Shown here piece after piece: positions 42,698-51,452 of a DNA stretch of 64,000 nt (its first letter is position 1; every line of letters begins with the position of its first letter). The DNA lies in assembly GCF_002943525.1 (NCBI RefSeq), contig NZ_CP025394.1:7145001-7209000 (forward strand). The letters are read 5' to 3'. A program made the translations under genes and the position numbers. This stretch comes from Kitasatospora sp. MMS16-BH015 (GTDB taxonomy: Bacteria > Actinomycetota > Actinomycetes > Streptomycetales > Streptomycetaceae). Under the pieces are notes generated by a model. That model had not been told where the DNA came from, searched no databases, and worked only from the letters and a program-made list of their open reading frames with translations.

Positions 42698-43963
42698 GTG
42701 CACTGGCTCATCCACGACTACCGCGAGGACGACCTCGCGGCCGTCGTCCACCTGATCGACACCACGGCCGGCCTCGGGCAGGAGTCGGTGTTCTCGCTCG
42801 CCGAGTGCCTCTCGGCGCTCACCTCCCGCCAGCCCGCCGTGGTGGCCGTCAGCCAGGGCGAGCCGATCGGCGCGGCGCTCGCCCACCTGGCGGGCGACCG
42901 GGCCTGGGTGATGCGGATCGCGATCGCCCCGGCCTGGCGCGGCCGGGGCCTGGCCAGTGCGCTGCTGCGCGAGCTGGAGCGGCGGCTGCTGGGACAGAAG
43001 GTGCGGCGGATCGCCTACGTGCTGCCGGAGGAGGAGCTGCTCGGCGAGGGGCTGCGCAACGCCGGGTACACCCGGCGCCCGGCCGTGGCCTACTTCGAGA
43101 AGACCGAGCCGAACGGACCGGGCGACGGCCTGCTCGACGAGCTCGGCGGGCGGCTGCTGCCCGGCGACCTCTGGGAGAAGGTGGCCGGGATGACGGCGGA
43201 GAAGAGCCTGATCGAGCGCCGGGTGGTCCGGCCGCTGGCCGAGCCCGAGCGGGCCGCCCGGCACGGGGTGCTGCCGCCCCGCGCGGTCGCGCTGTTCGGG
43301 CCGCCCGGCACCGGCAAGACCACCTTCGCCCGGGCGGTGGCCTCCCGGCTCGGCTGGCCCTTCGTCGAGCTGCTGCCCTCCCGGCTGGCCGACGAGGGCA
43401 ATCTGGCGGCGGCGCTGCGCACCGCCTTCGCCCGGATCGCCGAGCTGGAGCGGGTGCTGGTCTTCATCGACGAGGTGGAGGAGATCGCGCCGGTGCGCGG
43501 CGCCGGGGCGCCCGGCGGCATGCACGGGGTCACCAACGAGCTGCTCAAGCTCATCCCCGGCTTCCGGGAGGGGGAGGAGCGGCTGCTGGTCTGCGCCACC
43601 AACGCGATCGGCTCGCTCGACCCGGCCTTCCTGCGGCCCGGCCGGTTCGACTACCTGATCCCGATCGGCACCCCGGACGCGGCGGCCCGCACCGCGATCT
43701 GGTCCCGCTACGCCGCCGCCCGCCCCGAGGTCGACCTCGCGGTGCTGGTCGCCGCCAGCGAGTGGTTCACCCCCGCCGACATCGAGCACGCCGCCCGGGC
43801 GGCGGCCCAGACCGCCTTCGAGCGCGACCCGGGCCGGGGCGAGGCGGAGCCCGGGGCCACCACCGAGGACTACCTGACCGCCATCGCTGCCTGCCGACCG
43901 ACCGTCACCCCCGAGCTGCTGGCCGCCTTCGAGACGGACATCGCCGCCCACGCCCGGGTCTGA
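42698..43963 (+). CDS. GNAT acetyltransferase-AAA ATPase fusion
   Basis: A 421-residue two-domain protein. Residues 1 to about 135 are a GNAT fold with the acetyl-CoA loop IAPAWRGRGLASALL. After a linker comes an AAA ATPase: Walker A G201-PPGTGKT-208, Walker B LVFIDEVEEI, sensor CATN and RPGRFDYLIP. The AAA part resembles FtsH/proteasomal ATPase-type modules. The two activities in one chain suggest acetylation of a protein remodelled by the ATPase; this is inference. GTG 42698 follows GGAGG; the GTG at 42662 has none. Confidence 0.85.
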   Translation: MHWLIHDYREDDLAAVVHLIDTTAGLGQESVFSLAECLSALTSRQPAVVAVSQGEPIGAALAHLAGDRAWVMRIAIAPAWRGRGLASALLRELERRLLGQKVRRIAYVLPEEELLGEGLRNAGYTRRPAVAYFEKTEPNGPGDGLLDELGGRLLPGDLWEKVAGMTAEKSLIERRVVRPLAEPERAARHGVLPPRAVALFGPPGTGKTTFARAVASRLGWPFVELLPSRLADEGNLAAALRTAFARIAELERVLVFIDEVEEIAPVRGAGAPGGMHGVTNELLKLIPGFREGEERLLVCATNAIGSLDPAFLRPGRFDYLIPIGTPDAAARTAIWSRYAAARPEVDLAVLVAASEWFTPADIEHAARAAAQTAFERDPGRGEAEPGATTEDYLTAIAACRPTVTPELLAAFETDIAAHARV

Positions 43964-43985
43964 GCCCCCGGCGGGCCGGGCCGGG

Positions 43986-44255
43986 TCAGCCCTGGGCGAC
44001 TCCGGGGTGGGTGCCCACGGCGTCGCGGATCTGCTCGCCCAGGCCGCCGTCGCGGCGGGCGCAGTTGGCGCAGCAGAAGAACTTGCCGGAGACCTCGACC
44101 CCGTGGCCGACGATCCGCACCTGGCAGTACTCGCAGCGGGGCGCGAGCTTCTCCATCGCGCACTCGAAGCTGTCGAAGGTGTAGGTGTCGCCGCTGACCG
44201 TCTTGATCTCGAAGGCCAACCAGTAGTCGTTCTTGCACACCACGCAGACCGCCAT
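43986..44255 (-). CDS. Small cysteine-rich (zinc-ribbon-like) protein
   Basis: An 89-residue protein with paired cysteines: CVVCKNDYW, CEYCQVRI and CCANCARRD, likely two metal sites. It has no signal peptide. The family occurs widely in actinomycetes without known function. ATG 44255 with GGAGTG upstream. It converges with the GNAT-AAA gene (stop 43963), with only 22 bases between. Confidence 0.8.
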   Translation of the reverse strand: MAVCVVCKNDYWLAFEIKTVSGDTYTFDSFECAMEKLAPRCEYCQVRIVGHGVEVSGKFFCCANCARRDGGLGEQIRDAVGTHPGVAQG

Positions 44256-44390
44256 GACCGCTGCACTCCGCTCGTCCTCGCCGGAGCGTCCGCACCGGGC
44301 GGGCGGACGCTGCCTCCGAGTCTTCGGGGGTGCGGGGGCTCCGGCAATCGGCGCGCGGCCGAACGGGCCGCGGGCCCCCGCACCGGGCTC

Positions 44391-45422
44391 TCAGCCGCAG
44401 CCGAGGCCGGAGGAGCGCCAGCCGGCCGCGTCCACCATCTGCGGGGTGACGGCCACCTCGGCAGGGAAGGGCGTGCCCTTGCGCAGCCGGTCGTACATGG
44501 TCTGGACGGCCCGGGCGCCCACGTCGGAGCCGTTGATGAACAGGGCCGCCTTCATCCCGGTCGGCTTGCCCGCCTGCCAGTCCTGGCAGGCCAGGTAGGC
44601 GCCCAGGCCCACCCCGAGGATCGACTCGGTGGGCACCCCGGCGGCCTGGAGCGCGTCGATCCCGCCCTGCACGTTCTCGTCGTTGCAGCCCCAGACGATC
44701 CAGTGCCGCACGCCGGCCTGGGCCCGGATCAGCTGGGCGAGCTGCGCCTTGGCGCCGTCCACGGTGTTGTCGGTCGGCACGTCCAGCTTCTGGATGCTGG
44801 CCCCGGCGGTGTTGATGAAGGTGTCCTTGGCGGCGTTCATCCGGTCGGTGCAGACCGTCACGTCGAACTTCCAGAGCGAGACGATCCGGGTGTCCGACTG
44901 CGACCAGCCGGCCTTGGTGTACTCCTCGGCGCTGCGCTTGCCGATCGCGGCGCCGAGCTGGCTGCCGTTGAAGCCGATCCGGGGCACCAGGTCGGTCTTC
45001 TTGCAGGCGGACGGGTCCGGGTCGCTCGCGCAGACCTGGTCGTCCGAGGTCAGCAGCGGCAGCCTGGCGTCGTTCGCCGCCTGCACCACGTCCGGCCCGG
45101 CGGCCGGGTCGGGCAGCACCGCGATCACCCCGTTGCTGCCGCCCTGGGCGGCGGCCTGCACCTCGTGCACCGCGCGCCGGGGGTCGGTGCCCAGGTCGAC
45201 CACCTTGAGGTCCACGCCGAGTTGGGCCGCCTTGGCCCGGGCGCCGGTCGCCTCGGTCTTGAAGTACCCCTGGTCGCCCTGCTTCTGGAGGTACGTGAGG
45301 GTGATCCGCCCGGTCGCCATCGGCGCCGCGCCGTCGCTGCCACCGGAGGAACAGGCGGTGGCGCCGAAGGCGGCGACCAGTCCGAGGACGGCGGCGGACC
45401 GGTGAGGACGGGGTCTGGACAT
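44391..45422 (-). CDS. Sugar ABC transporter substrate-binding lipoprotein (AraF/RbsB-like), orphan
   Basis: A 343-residue lipoprotein with lipobox TACSSGG and a type I periplasmic-binding fold: LQKQGDQGYFKTEATGARAKAAQLG, then NGVIAVLPDPAAGPDVVQAAND and WIVWGCNDENVQGGIDALQAAG, as in arabinose/ribose-type binding proteins. It has no permease or ATPase beside it. ATG 45422 has AGGAG upstream. The palindrome TCCGATCAGAATCGGA lies 29 bases before the start. It is the second orphan binding protein in the window. Confidence 0.9.
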   Translation of the reverse strand: MSRPRPHRSAAVLGLVAAFGATACSSGGSDGAAPMATGRITLTYLQKQGDQGYFKTEATGARAKAAQLGVDLKVVDLGTDPRRAVHEVQAAAQGGSNGVIAVLPDPAAGPDVVQAANDARLPLLTSDDQVCASDPDPSACKKTDLVPRIGFNGSQLGAAIGKRSAEEYTKAGWSQSDTRIVSLWKFDVTVCTDRMNAAKDTFINTAGASIQKLDVPTDNTVDGAKAQLAQLIRAQAGVRHWIVWGCNDENVQGGIDALQAAGVPTESILGVGLGAYLACQDWQAGKPTGMKAALFINGSDVGARAVQTMYDRLRKGTPFPAEVAVTPQMVDAAGWRSSGLGCG

Positions 45423-45450
45423 GCGGGGGCTCCTGGCGTGGCGAGGGTAT

Positions 45451-45466
45451 TCCGATCAGAATCGGA
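45451..45466. promoter_or_regulatory. Palindromic operator upstream of orphan binding-protein gene
   Basis: TCCGATCAGAATCGGA has 6-bp arms around CAGA, 29 bases from the ATG at 45422. The region 45467-45530 is AT-richer and likely holds the promoter. A LacI- or GntR-type regulator is plausible but none is encoded next door. Confidence 0.45.
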
Positions 45467-45584
45467 CACCCACTGAAGCGCATTCAAACGCAAAGCGCCA
45501 GGAGTAAACAAGAGTTAACGGTCCATGAGGGCAGACTGCCCCGTGGGGACGGCCGGTCACCGTCGCCCTCGGGGGCAGGTCGGG

Positions 45585-47564
45585 TCAGACGATCACCCCG
45601 GCGAGCGCCTCCTCGGCGTACGGCGGCCGCACCTCGGCCGGTACGTGTGCCACCGGGGCCAGCGCGAGCGCCGCCCGGGCGATCGAGTCCGAATCGCCCA
45701 GGGTCACCGAGTCCACGCCCGGGCGGATGCCCGCCGCGGTGACCCAGTGCACGGCCTCGGTCGGCACGCCGTAGGCGAACCGGCGCGGGTGGGCCCGGCC
45801 CCTGGCGTCGACCAGCCGGTAGGGGCGCTCAGTGACGGCCAGGCCGCCGGTCTCGTAGCTGGTGCCGTCCTGGCCGTCGATCCGGAAGGTGGTGGCCTGT
45901 TCGGTCTTGAGCAGGTGCAGCAGTAGCGGGTCGGCGGTGCGGCGCAGGTCCGGCTCGGGCAACCGGGCCTCGATCAGCACCGTGGAGCGCACCGGCGGGC
46001 CGGGCACCGCCTCGGAGTTCATCACGTAGGTGCCGCCGGCGACGTCGATCCGCACCACGGTCTGCGGGCCGGTCAGCTCCAGCACGCCCGCCTCGATCAG
46101 CGCGATCATCTCCTCGACCCGCGAGGCCGGCGGCCCGATCGAGAGGAAGGCGTTGAGCGGGGTGTACCAGCCCTCCAGGTCGTCCCGGTGCGAGTCGCCG
46201 TCCAGGCCGCCGTGGTCGACGGCCAGCCGGATCTCGTTGCGCAGGTCGCGCAGCACGTCCAGGGCGGCCTTGAGCGGGCCGCTCAGGTTGCCCAGGTGGG
46301 CGGCCCGGACGTCCCGGCGCAGGTGGTCCAGCAGCCACTCGCGGAATTCGGCCCGGTCGGCGAAGACCCGGTCGCCGTACGGCCGGGAGAGCTCGGCCCA
46401 GGACCAGCGCTCTTCCACCGGCACCTCGAACTCGTCGAGCAGCGCCTCGAGTTCGGACTCCAGGTCGGCCGCGAGGTAGCGGTCGGCCAGCTCCTCGCCG
46501 TCGGCCGGCCGGCCGTGCGAGTCGAGCAGGGTCTGGTAGTAGACCGTCTCCACCTCGCGGCTGATCAGCGGCCACAGGTCGAGGCTGAACTGCACCGGGT
46601 CCTCGCTGCCGGCCCGCTTGCGCAGCACCTCGATGTAGTCGGCGGTGAGCAGCTGGGGGTGGTAACGCCCGTACGGGCCCTTCTCGTTCTCGCCGCGCGC
46701 GTGGTACGGCACGCCCCGGCGGGAGCTGGCGTAGAGCTTGGGCTCGAAGCCGGAGGGGCGGTAGGTGAGCCGTCCGCCCGCGCGGACGAAGTGGCCGCCC
46801 CGGCCGGAGGTGAGCAGGGCCAGGTGGTCGAAGAAGCTGAGCCCGAGGCCCCGGATCAGCACGTTCTCGCCGGGCCGGATGTCGGCCAGGTCGAGGTCGG
46901 CCGGGTTGGCGGGGGTGATGTAGGCGAGGTGGTGGATCCGGGCCAGCGCCGCCGTCCGCTCCTCGCGGGCGGTGAGCCGGGCCGGCACGTGGCCCTGGGC
47001 CAGCACGATGGCGTCCAGCTGGTTGAGCCGGGTGCCGTCCTCCAGCCGGACGCCCTGCGGGCCGCCGGCCACCCCGTACACGTCGGACATGGCCACCGCC
47101 CGGCTGCGGTGCACCAGCACCATCACGTGCGCGGGGGCGTTCTGGACGACCCGCAGGAAGCTGGCGTTCAGGTAGCTGCCGTAGAAGGCCCGGCTCGGGT
47201 AGGTGTTGGGGCCCAGGTCGCGGGCCTCGGCGAGGGTGACGTCGTCGGCCTCGCCCCGGCCGCCCGGCTCCAGCAGGCTCTTGGCCCACTCGTAGAGGCT
47301 CGGGCCCGGCTCGATCGGGCCGTCGATCCGGACGCTGTGGTCGGTGTAGACGGTGATCTGGGAGGCCACGGTGTTCATCAGGAGGTGGCGCGACTGCTGG
47401 GGGCGCCACACCGCTCCTGCCCCGGGCGCCGCCGGGTCGACCACGTGCACGGTCACCAGCGGGTGCGTGGGGGAGTGCCGCTCGTTGGCGCACAGGCGCT
47501 CGAGGACGGAGAGCCCCCGGGGGCCGGCGCCGACGATGCAGATCTCGATCTGACTCTTGCTCAT
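45585..47564 (-). CDS. FAD/NAD(P)-binding protein (NAD_binding_9 type)
   Basis: A 659-residue flavoprotein. It starts with the Rossmann motif IVGAGPRGLSVLERL and continues with the family sequences VVDPAAPGAGAVWRPQQSRHLLMNTVASQITVY and GPNTYPSRAFYGSYL; a second nucleotide site is around NVLIRGLGLSFFDHLALL. These proteins are annotated as FAD/NAD(P)-binding or N-hydroxylase-like, sometimes in natural-product clusters; substrate unknown. ATG 47564 with AAAGGG upstream. A flavodoxin-like gene lies 182 bases upstream on the same strand. Confidence 0.85.
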   Translation of the reverse strand: MSKSQIEICIVGAGPRGLSVLERLCANERHSPTHPLVTVHVVDPAAPGAGAVWRPQQSRHLLMNTVASQITVYTDHSVRIDGPIEPGPSLYEWAKSLLEPGGRGEADDVTLAEARDLGPNTYPSRAFYGSYLNASFLRVVQNAPAHVMVLVHRSRAVAMSDVYGVAGGPQGVRLEDGTRLNQLDAIVLAQGHVPARLTAREERTAALARIHHLAYITPANPADLDLADIRPGENVLIRGLGLSFFDHLALLTSGRGGHFVRAGGRLTYRPSGFEPKLYASSRRGVPYHARGENEKGPYGRYHPQLLTADYIEVLRKRAGSEDPVQFSLDLWPLISREVETVYYQTLLDSHGRPADGEELADRYLAADLESELEALLDEFEVPVEERWSWAELSRPYGDRVFADRAEFREWLLDHLRRDVRAAHLGNLSGPLKAALDVLRDLRNEIRLAVDHGGLDGDSHRDDLEGWYTPLNAFLSIGPPASRVEEMIALIEAGVLELTGPQTVVRIDVAGGTYVMNSEAVPGPPVRSTVLIEARLPEPDLRRTADPLLLHLLKTEQATTFRIDGQDGTSYETGGLAVTERPYRLVDARGRAHPRRFAYGVPTEAVHWVTAAGIRPGVDSVTLGDSDSIARAALALAPVAHVPAEVRPPYAEEALAGVIV

Positions 47565-47745
47565 GAATACCCTTTCGATCCCGCCGGGTCGGCGTGGTCT
47601 CGGGACGGGAGACGGGTGCTGACGGCGGCAGCCTCTCAGCGGATCCGCCCGGTACCGTCGGGCATTCGGAGGATTCGTCAATTGCCGGACGGGGTAGCGG
47701 TGAATTCGCCCCTACCCCGTCAGATCGGCCCTGCGGGCGCCCGGC

Positions 47746-48339
47746 TCAGGCGGCGGCCCGGACGACCAGGCCGAGCGCGCCGGCCACCTCCAGCACCCGG
47801 CGGGTCTGGGTCTGCACGGCGGTGATCGCCTCCAGCTCGGCGTGCACCGGCTCCACGCCGTCCGTGCCGTCCTCGAACTCGTCGGCGGAGCCCGCGAGTT
47901 CGGAGCGGCGGGCGGGCACGATCACGGCACCCCAGTGCTGGAAGGCGTTGTCCAGGGCGGGCAGGCCGCGCTCGTGGCCTCCGCACGGGCCGGTGGCGCA
48001 GACGAAGGAGGAGACCACCTTGCCCCGGCAGCAGATCCGGCCGGTGGTGTCGATGAACTGCCGTATCTGGGCGGCCGGTTGGCCGAACAGGGTGGGTGTG
48101 CCGAGCAGCACCGCGTCGGCCCACTCCAGGTCGGCCAGGGTGGCCACCGGCAGGTCGGCGGTGGCCGCCGCGTGCGCCGCCCAGGCCGGGTCGGAGGCGA
48201 TCAGCGGGGCCGGGGCGAGCTCGGCCACCCGGCGCAGCCGGACGGTGGCGCCCGCCTGCTCGGCGGTGGCGGCGGCGGCCACCGCGAGCTCGTGCACGCT
48301 GCCGGTGGCGGAGTAGTAGATGACGGCGACATTGATCAC
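47746..48339 (-). CDS. WrbA-like flavodoxin/NAD(P)H:quinone oxidoreductase
   Basis: A 197-residue flavodoxin-fold protein. VAVIYYSATGSVHELA is the FMN phosphate loop, and LLGTPTLFGQPAAQIRQFIDTTG plus SSFVCATGPCGGHERGL are the WrbA family motifs. It reduces quinones by two electrons with NADPH. GTG 48339 is preferred because GGGAGCAG lies upstream and the chain then starts at the first strand; ATG 48390 adds 17 polar residues. Likely cotranscribed with the FAD-binding protein downstream. Confidence 0.88.
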   Translation of the reverse strand: MINVAVIYYSATGSVHELAVAAAATAEQAGATVRLRRVAELAPAPLIASDPAWAAHAAATADLPVATLADLEWADAVLLGTPTLFGQPAAQIRQFIDTTGRICCRGKVVSSFVCATGPCGGHERGLPALDNAFQHWGAVIVPARRSELAGSADEFEDGTDGVEPVHAELEAITAVQTQTRRVLEVAGALGLVVRAAA

Positions 48340-48498
48340 TGCGGCTGCTCCCGGGCTCGGGGCCGCCCGTACCTGCGGGACGGCCGTCAAGGGTCAGCAT
48401 GCGAGCGGCACCATGCGCGGGCCAATGACGCCCCTTGATTCAGTCAGCTCCGGCCGTCCCCGAAGGAGTCCGGTCGCCACTGCCCGCCGCCGGGTGCG

Positions 48499-49335
48499 TC
48501 AGTTGCGCCAGACGCGCACCCAGTCCACCGACATCACGGCGGGGAAGACGGTGCCGGCGTCGGGCGGCCCGGGCCAGTCGCCGCCCACCGCGAGGTCGAG
48601 CACCAGGTAGAACGGCGCGTTGAAGACCCAGCGCCAGCCGGCCTGGCTCTGCAGCACGGTGTGGTGCACCACCCCGTCCACCGAGAAGAGCACCCGGTCG
48701 AACCGGCGCTCCACCCCGTAGACGTGGTAGTCCTCGCAGAAGCGCTGCCCGGCCGGCAGCGCGTGCGCGGTCACGTCCTGGAAGCCGCCCGGGCCGTGCA
48801 GCGCGCTGTGCACGGTGCCCGGCTCCGAGCCGATCTGCTCCATCACGTCGATCTCGCCGCCGGCCGGCCAGCCGATCCGGTCGGTGCTGGTGCCCAGCGC
48901 CCAGAAGGCGGGCCAGAGCCCGGTGCCGCAGGGCAGCTTGATCCGGGCCTCGAACCGCCCGGGCGCGGCGGCGGAGAACAGCCCGTCGGTGTCCAGCCGG
49001 GCCGAGGTGTACGTGCACGGCCCGTACCAGCAGGTGAGCCCGGCCGCCGGGTCGGCCGCCCGGGCGGTGATCAGCAGGTGCCCGGCGCCGTCCAGCGCCG
49101 CGTTGGCCGGATCGGCGGTGTAGTCCTCCAGCTCGTGGTTCCCGTGCCCCTGGCCGTCCAGCACGTGGTGCCAGTGCTGCGGGTCCGGCGCGGTGCCTTC
49201 GGGGCCGGCGAACTCGTCCGACCAGACCAGCGTGGGCCTCGCGGCGTGCGCGGGCGTGGGTGCCGCCTGCAGGGGCGCGAGGGCGAGGGCGAGCGCCCCC
49301 AGCAGGGCGGCGTACCGGCGGTGGTTCCTGGGCAC
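48499..49335 (-). CDS. Secreted GH16 glycosidase (endo-beta-1,3-glucanase type)
   Basis: A 278-residue exported enzyme. Signal peptide 1 to about 31 (ending AHA). The catalytic strand is E161-I-D163-V-M-E166 (GGEIDVMEQIG), with nucleophile Glu161 and acid/base Glu166, the GH16 signature with an inserted Met. LVWSDEFAG and the C-terminal MSVDWVRVW are also typical of laminarinases. It attacks beta-1,3(4)-glucans of fungi and plants. GTG 49335 has AGGAG upstream. No carbohydrate-binding module is fused. Confidence 0.93.
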   Translation of the reverse strand: MPRNHRRYAALLGALALALAPLQAAPTPAHAARPTLVWSDEFAGPEGTAPDPQHWHHVLDGQGHGNHELEDYTADPANAALDGAGHLLITARAADPAAGLTCWYGPCTYTSARLDTDGLFSAAAPGRFEARIKLPCGTGLWPAFWALGTSTDRIGWPAGGEIDVMEQIGSEPGTVHSALHGPGGFQDVTAHALPAGQRFCEDYHVYGVERRFDRVLFSVDGVVHHTVLQSQAGWRWVFNAPFYLVLDLAVGGDWPGPPDAGTVFPAVMSVDWVRVWRN

Positions 49336-49413
49336 GGCGGATCTCCTCGGGGCGGGCCGATCGGGGTTCGTGTGCGGTGCAGCATCCCCGGGTAGGGGGC
49401 GAAGGAGGTGAGA

Positions 49414-49428
49414 GATTGACGATCAATC
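49414..49428. promoter_or_regulatory. Palindrome in the GH16/RCK divergent spacer
   Basis: GATTGACGATCAATC has 6-bp arms around CGA. It lies between the GH16 start (49335) and the RCK protein start (49482), and could regulate either. TACACT at 49468-49473 is the -10-like box of the plus-strand gene. Confidence 0.4.
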
Positions 49429-49481
49429 AGTCATCCGGTCGTCACCCGTACGACCGATCGGCTCAGTTACACTCCGGCGGT

Positions 49482-51287
49482 ATGACGCATGAAGGGTGGG
49501 GGGCCCTGCCGGTCGAGCCGTACGGCAACCATTACCTCGTCTGCGGCGGCAACGCACTGGCCCACCGGCTCGTCCGCGAGCTGGTCGAGCAGTACGAGGT
49601 CCCCGTGGTCGTCCTGGTGCCCGAACTGACGCGCGATCACGCGCCGCAGATAGCGGCCCTGCCCGGGGTCGCCGCCGTGCTGGAGTACGGCAGCCTGACC
49701 GCCGAGGCGCTGCGCGCCGCCGGGGTGGAGCGGGCGCGCGGCATCGCCCTCGTGGACGGCTCCGACCAGGACAACATCCACGCCGCGCTCCAGGCCCAGA
49801 CCCACAACCCGGGCATCCGGATCGTGCTGCGGATGTTCAACCAGCGGCTCAGCGAGCACATCGGCCGGCTGCTGCCGAACTGCGCCGCCCTCTCCGGCTC
49901 GGCCACCGCCGCGCCGGCCTTCGCCAACGGCGCGCTCAGCCGCCCCAACACGGTGCGGGTCGGCGACCGCTACCTCTACGTGGCCTACGACGATGACATC
50001 CAGTCCAACCAGATCTGCGTGGTGGCCGACCAGATCGACCGCCACGACATAGGGAAGCTCCGCCTGCTGCCCGAGGCCCGCCACCGCTCCGCCGAGTTCA
50101 TCGCACTCGCCCAGCGGACGGCCTCGGACGGGCCGGTCGAACTGCCCCGCGCGGTGGAGGGCGAGCCGGCGGCCGCCGCGTCGGCCGGGGGCATCGCCGC
50201 CCTGCAGACCCTGGGCAGCGAACCACCGGTGGCCATCCCCTGGTGGCGCCGACTGAGCTGGGGCCTGCTGGACGCCCTGCGGTTCTTCACCAGCGCCCGG
50301 CTGCGGCTGCTGCTGATCACCGCGTTCACCGCGGTGCTGCTCTCGGCCGGCGTGATCTGGTACTTCACCGGCCAGTTCGGCTGGACGGTCTACCTCACCC
50401 TGCTCGACATGGCGGGCGCCGCCCAACCCGACCAGGGCGCCCACGCCTCGGCCTCCGACGCCCTGCAACGTGTCGCCCAGGTCCTGATCACCTTCTGCGG
50501 CATCACCTTCATGCCGGTCTTCACCGCCATCGTGGTCGACGCCCTCGCCACCGGCCGCCGCGGCCTCCCCAAGGCCCCCGGCGCCGGCACCCGCGACCAC
50601 GTGGTCGTGGTCGGCCTCGGCAACGTCGGCACCCGGGTCGCCACCCTGGTCCGCGAGGCCGGCGTCCCGGTGGTCTGCGTCGAACGCGACCCGCAGGCCC
50701 GTGGCATCGCCGCCGTCCGTGCCCTCGGCCTCCCCGTCCTGGTGGGCGACGCCCCGCTGGAGAGCCAGCTGCTGCGGGCCCGCGTCCAGCACTGCCGGGC
50801 GCTGGTCGCCGTCACCCCGGACGACGCGACCAACCTGGAGGCGGCGCTGGAGGCGCGGGCCCTGCGGGGCGAAGTCCGGATCGTGGTCCGCCTGTTCGAC
50901 GACGACTTCGCCCAGCACGTCTACGCCACCCTGGGCAACGTCGCCTCCCGCTCGGTCTCCTACCTCTCGGCCCCGGCCTTCGCGGCGGCCCTGATGGGCC
51001 GTGAGGTGCTCGGCACCCTCTCGGTCTACCGCCACGTCCTGCTGATCGCCGAACTGGCCGCCGACGAAGGCTCCGGCCTCCTGGGCCTCAACCTCAACGA
51101 GATCGAACACGGCGGCGGCGTCCGGGTGATAGCCGTCCGCCTGGCCCGCCGCCCCGACGACTACCAGTGGAACTACGCCGACCGGGCCCGCCGCCTCACC
51201 CCCGGCGACCACGTGGTCGTCGCCGCCACCCGCGGCGGCCTGGCCCGGCTGAGCACTCCGCCGGAGCCCATGGCAGATGCTTCATGA
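49482..51287 (+). CDS. Membrane protein with two TrkA-N/RCK domains
   Basis: A 601-residue protein. Residues about 15-150 are a first Rossmann NAD-binding (TrkA-N) domain; two membrane helices follow (LRLLLITAFTAVLLSAGVIWY and VLITFCGITFMPVFTAIVV) with a pore-loop-like TVYLTLLDMAGAA between; a second TrkA-N domain begins GLGNVGTRVATLVREAG (about 368-500). The arrangement resembles ligand-gated K+ channels of the CASTOR/POLLUX or two-TM RCK type. It probably passes or gates potassium in response to nucleotides. ATG 49482 lies eight bases after TACACT, so it is likely leaderless. Confidence 0.85.
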   Translation: MTHEGWGALPVEPYGNHYLVCGGNALAHRLVRELVEQYEVPVVVLVPELTRDHAPQIAALPGVAAVLEYGSLTAEALRAAGVERARGIALVDGSDQDNIHAALQAQTHNPGIRIVLRMFNQRLSEHIGRLLPNCAALSGSATAAPAFANGALSRPNTVRVGDRYLYVAYDDDIQSNQICVVADQIDRHDIGKLRLLPEARHRSAEFIALAQRTASDGPVELPRAVEGEPAAAASAGGIAALQTLGSEPPVAIPWWRRLSWGLLDALRFFTSARLRLLLITAFTAVLLSAGVIWYFTGQFGWTVYLTLLDMAGAAQPDQGAHASASDALQRVAQVLITFCGITFMPVFTAIVVDALATGRRGLPKAPGAGTRDHVVVVGLGNVGTRVATLVREAGVPVVCVERDPQARGIAAVRALGLPVLVGDAPLESQLLRARVQHCRALVAVTPDDATNLEAALEARALRGEVRIVVRLFDDDFAQHVYATLGNVASRSVSYLSAPAFAAALMGREVLGTLSVYRHVLLIAELAADEGSGLLGLNLNEIEHGGGVRVIAVRLARRPDDYQWNYADRARRLTPGDHVVVAATRGGLARLSTPPEPMADAS

Positions 51288-51294
51288 GTACGGT

Positions 51295-51443
51295 CCAGGG
51301 GCGCGGGGAACGGCGCGGCCAGCCCGGTATGTGTCGCAACTTTACACAGTGAGCCACTTGCACTATCCGTTGACGGTGCAACTGGGCATCTCTGCGATCT
51401 GCGGCGAGCTCCCGGGCTGGGCGCGCAGTTCCCCGCGCCCCTG
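51295..51443. repeat. Dispersed inverted-repeat element, copy 2
   Basis: 149 bases bounded by the same arms as copy 1 (CCAGGGGCGCGGGGAAC at 51295-51311 and GTTCCCCGCGCCCCTG at 51428-51443). The interior shares TTGCACTATCCG (51358-51369), TGTCGCA and CTGG-CAT with copy 1, so this is a family and not just similar ends. It lies between convergent genes. Confidence 0.8.
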
Positions 51444-51452
51444 ATGGTGCAA

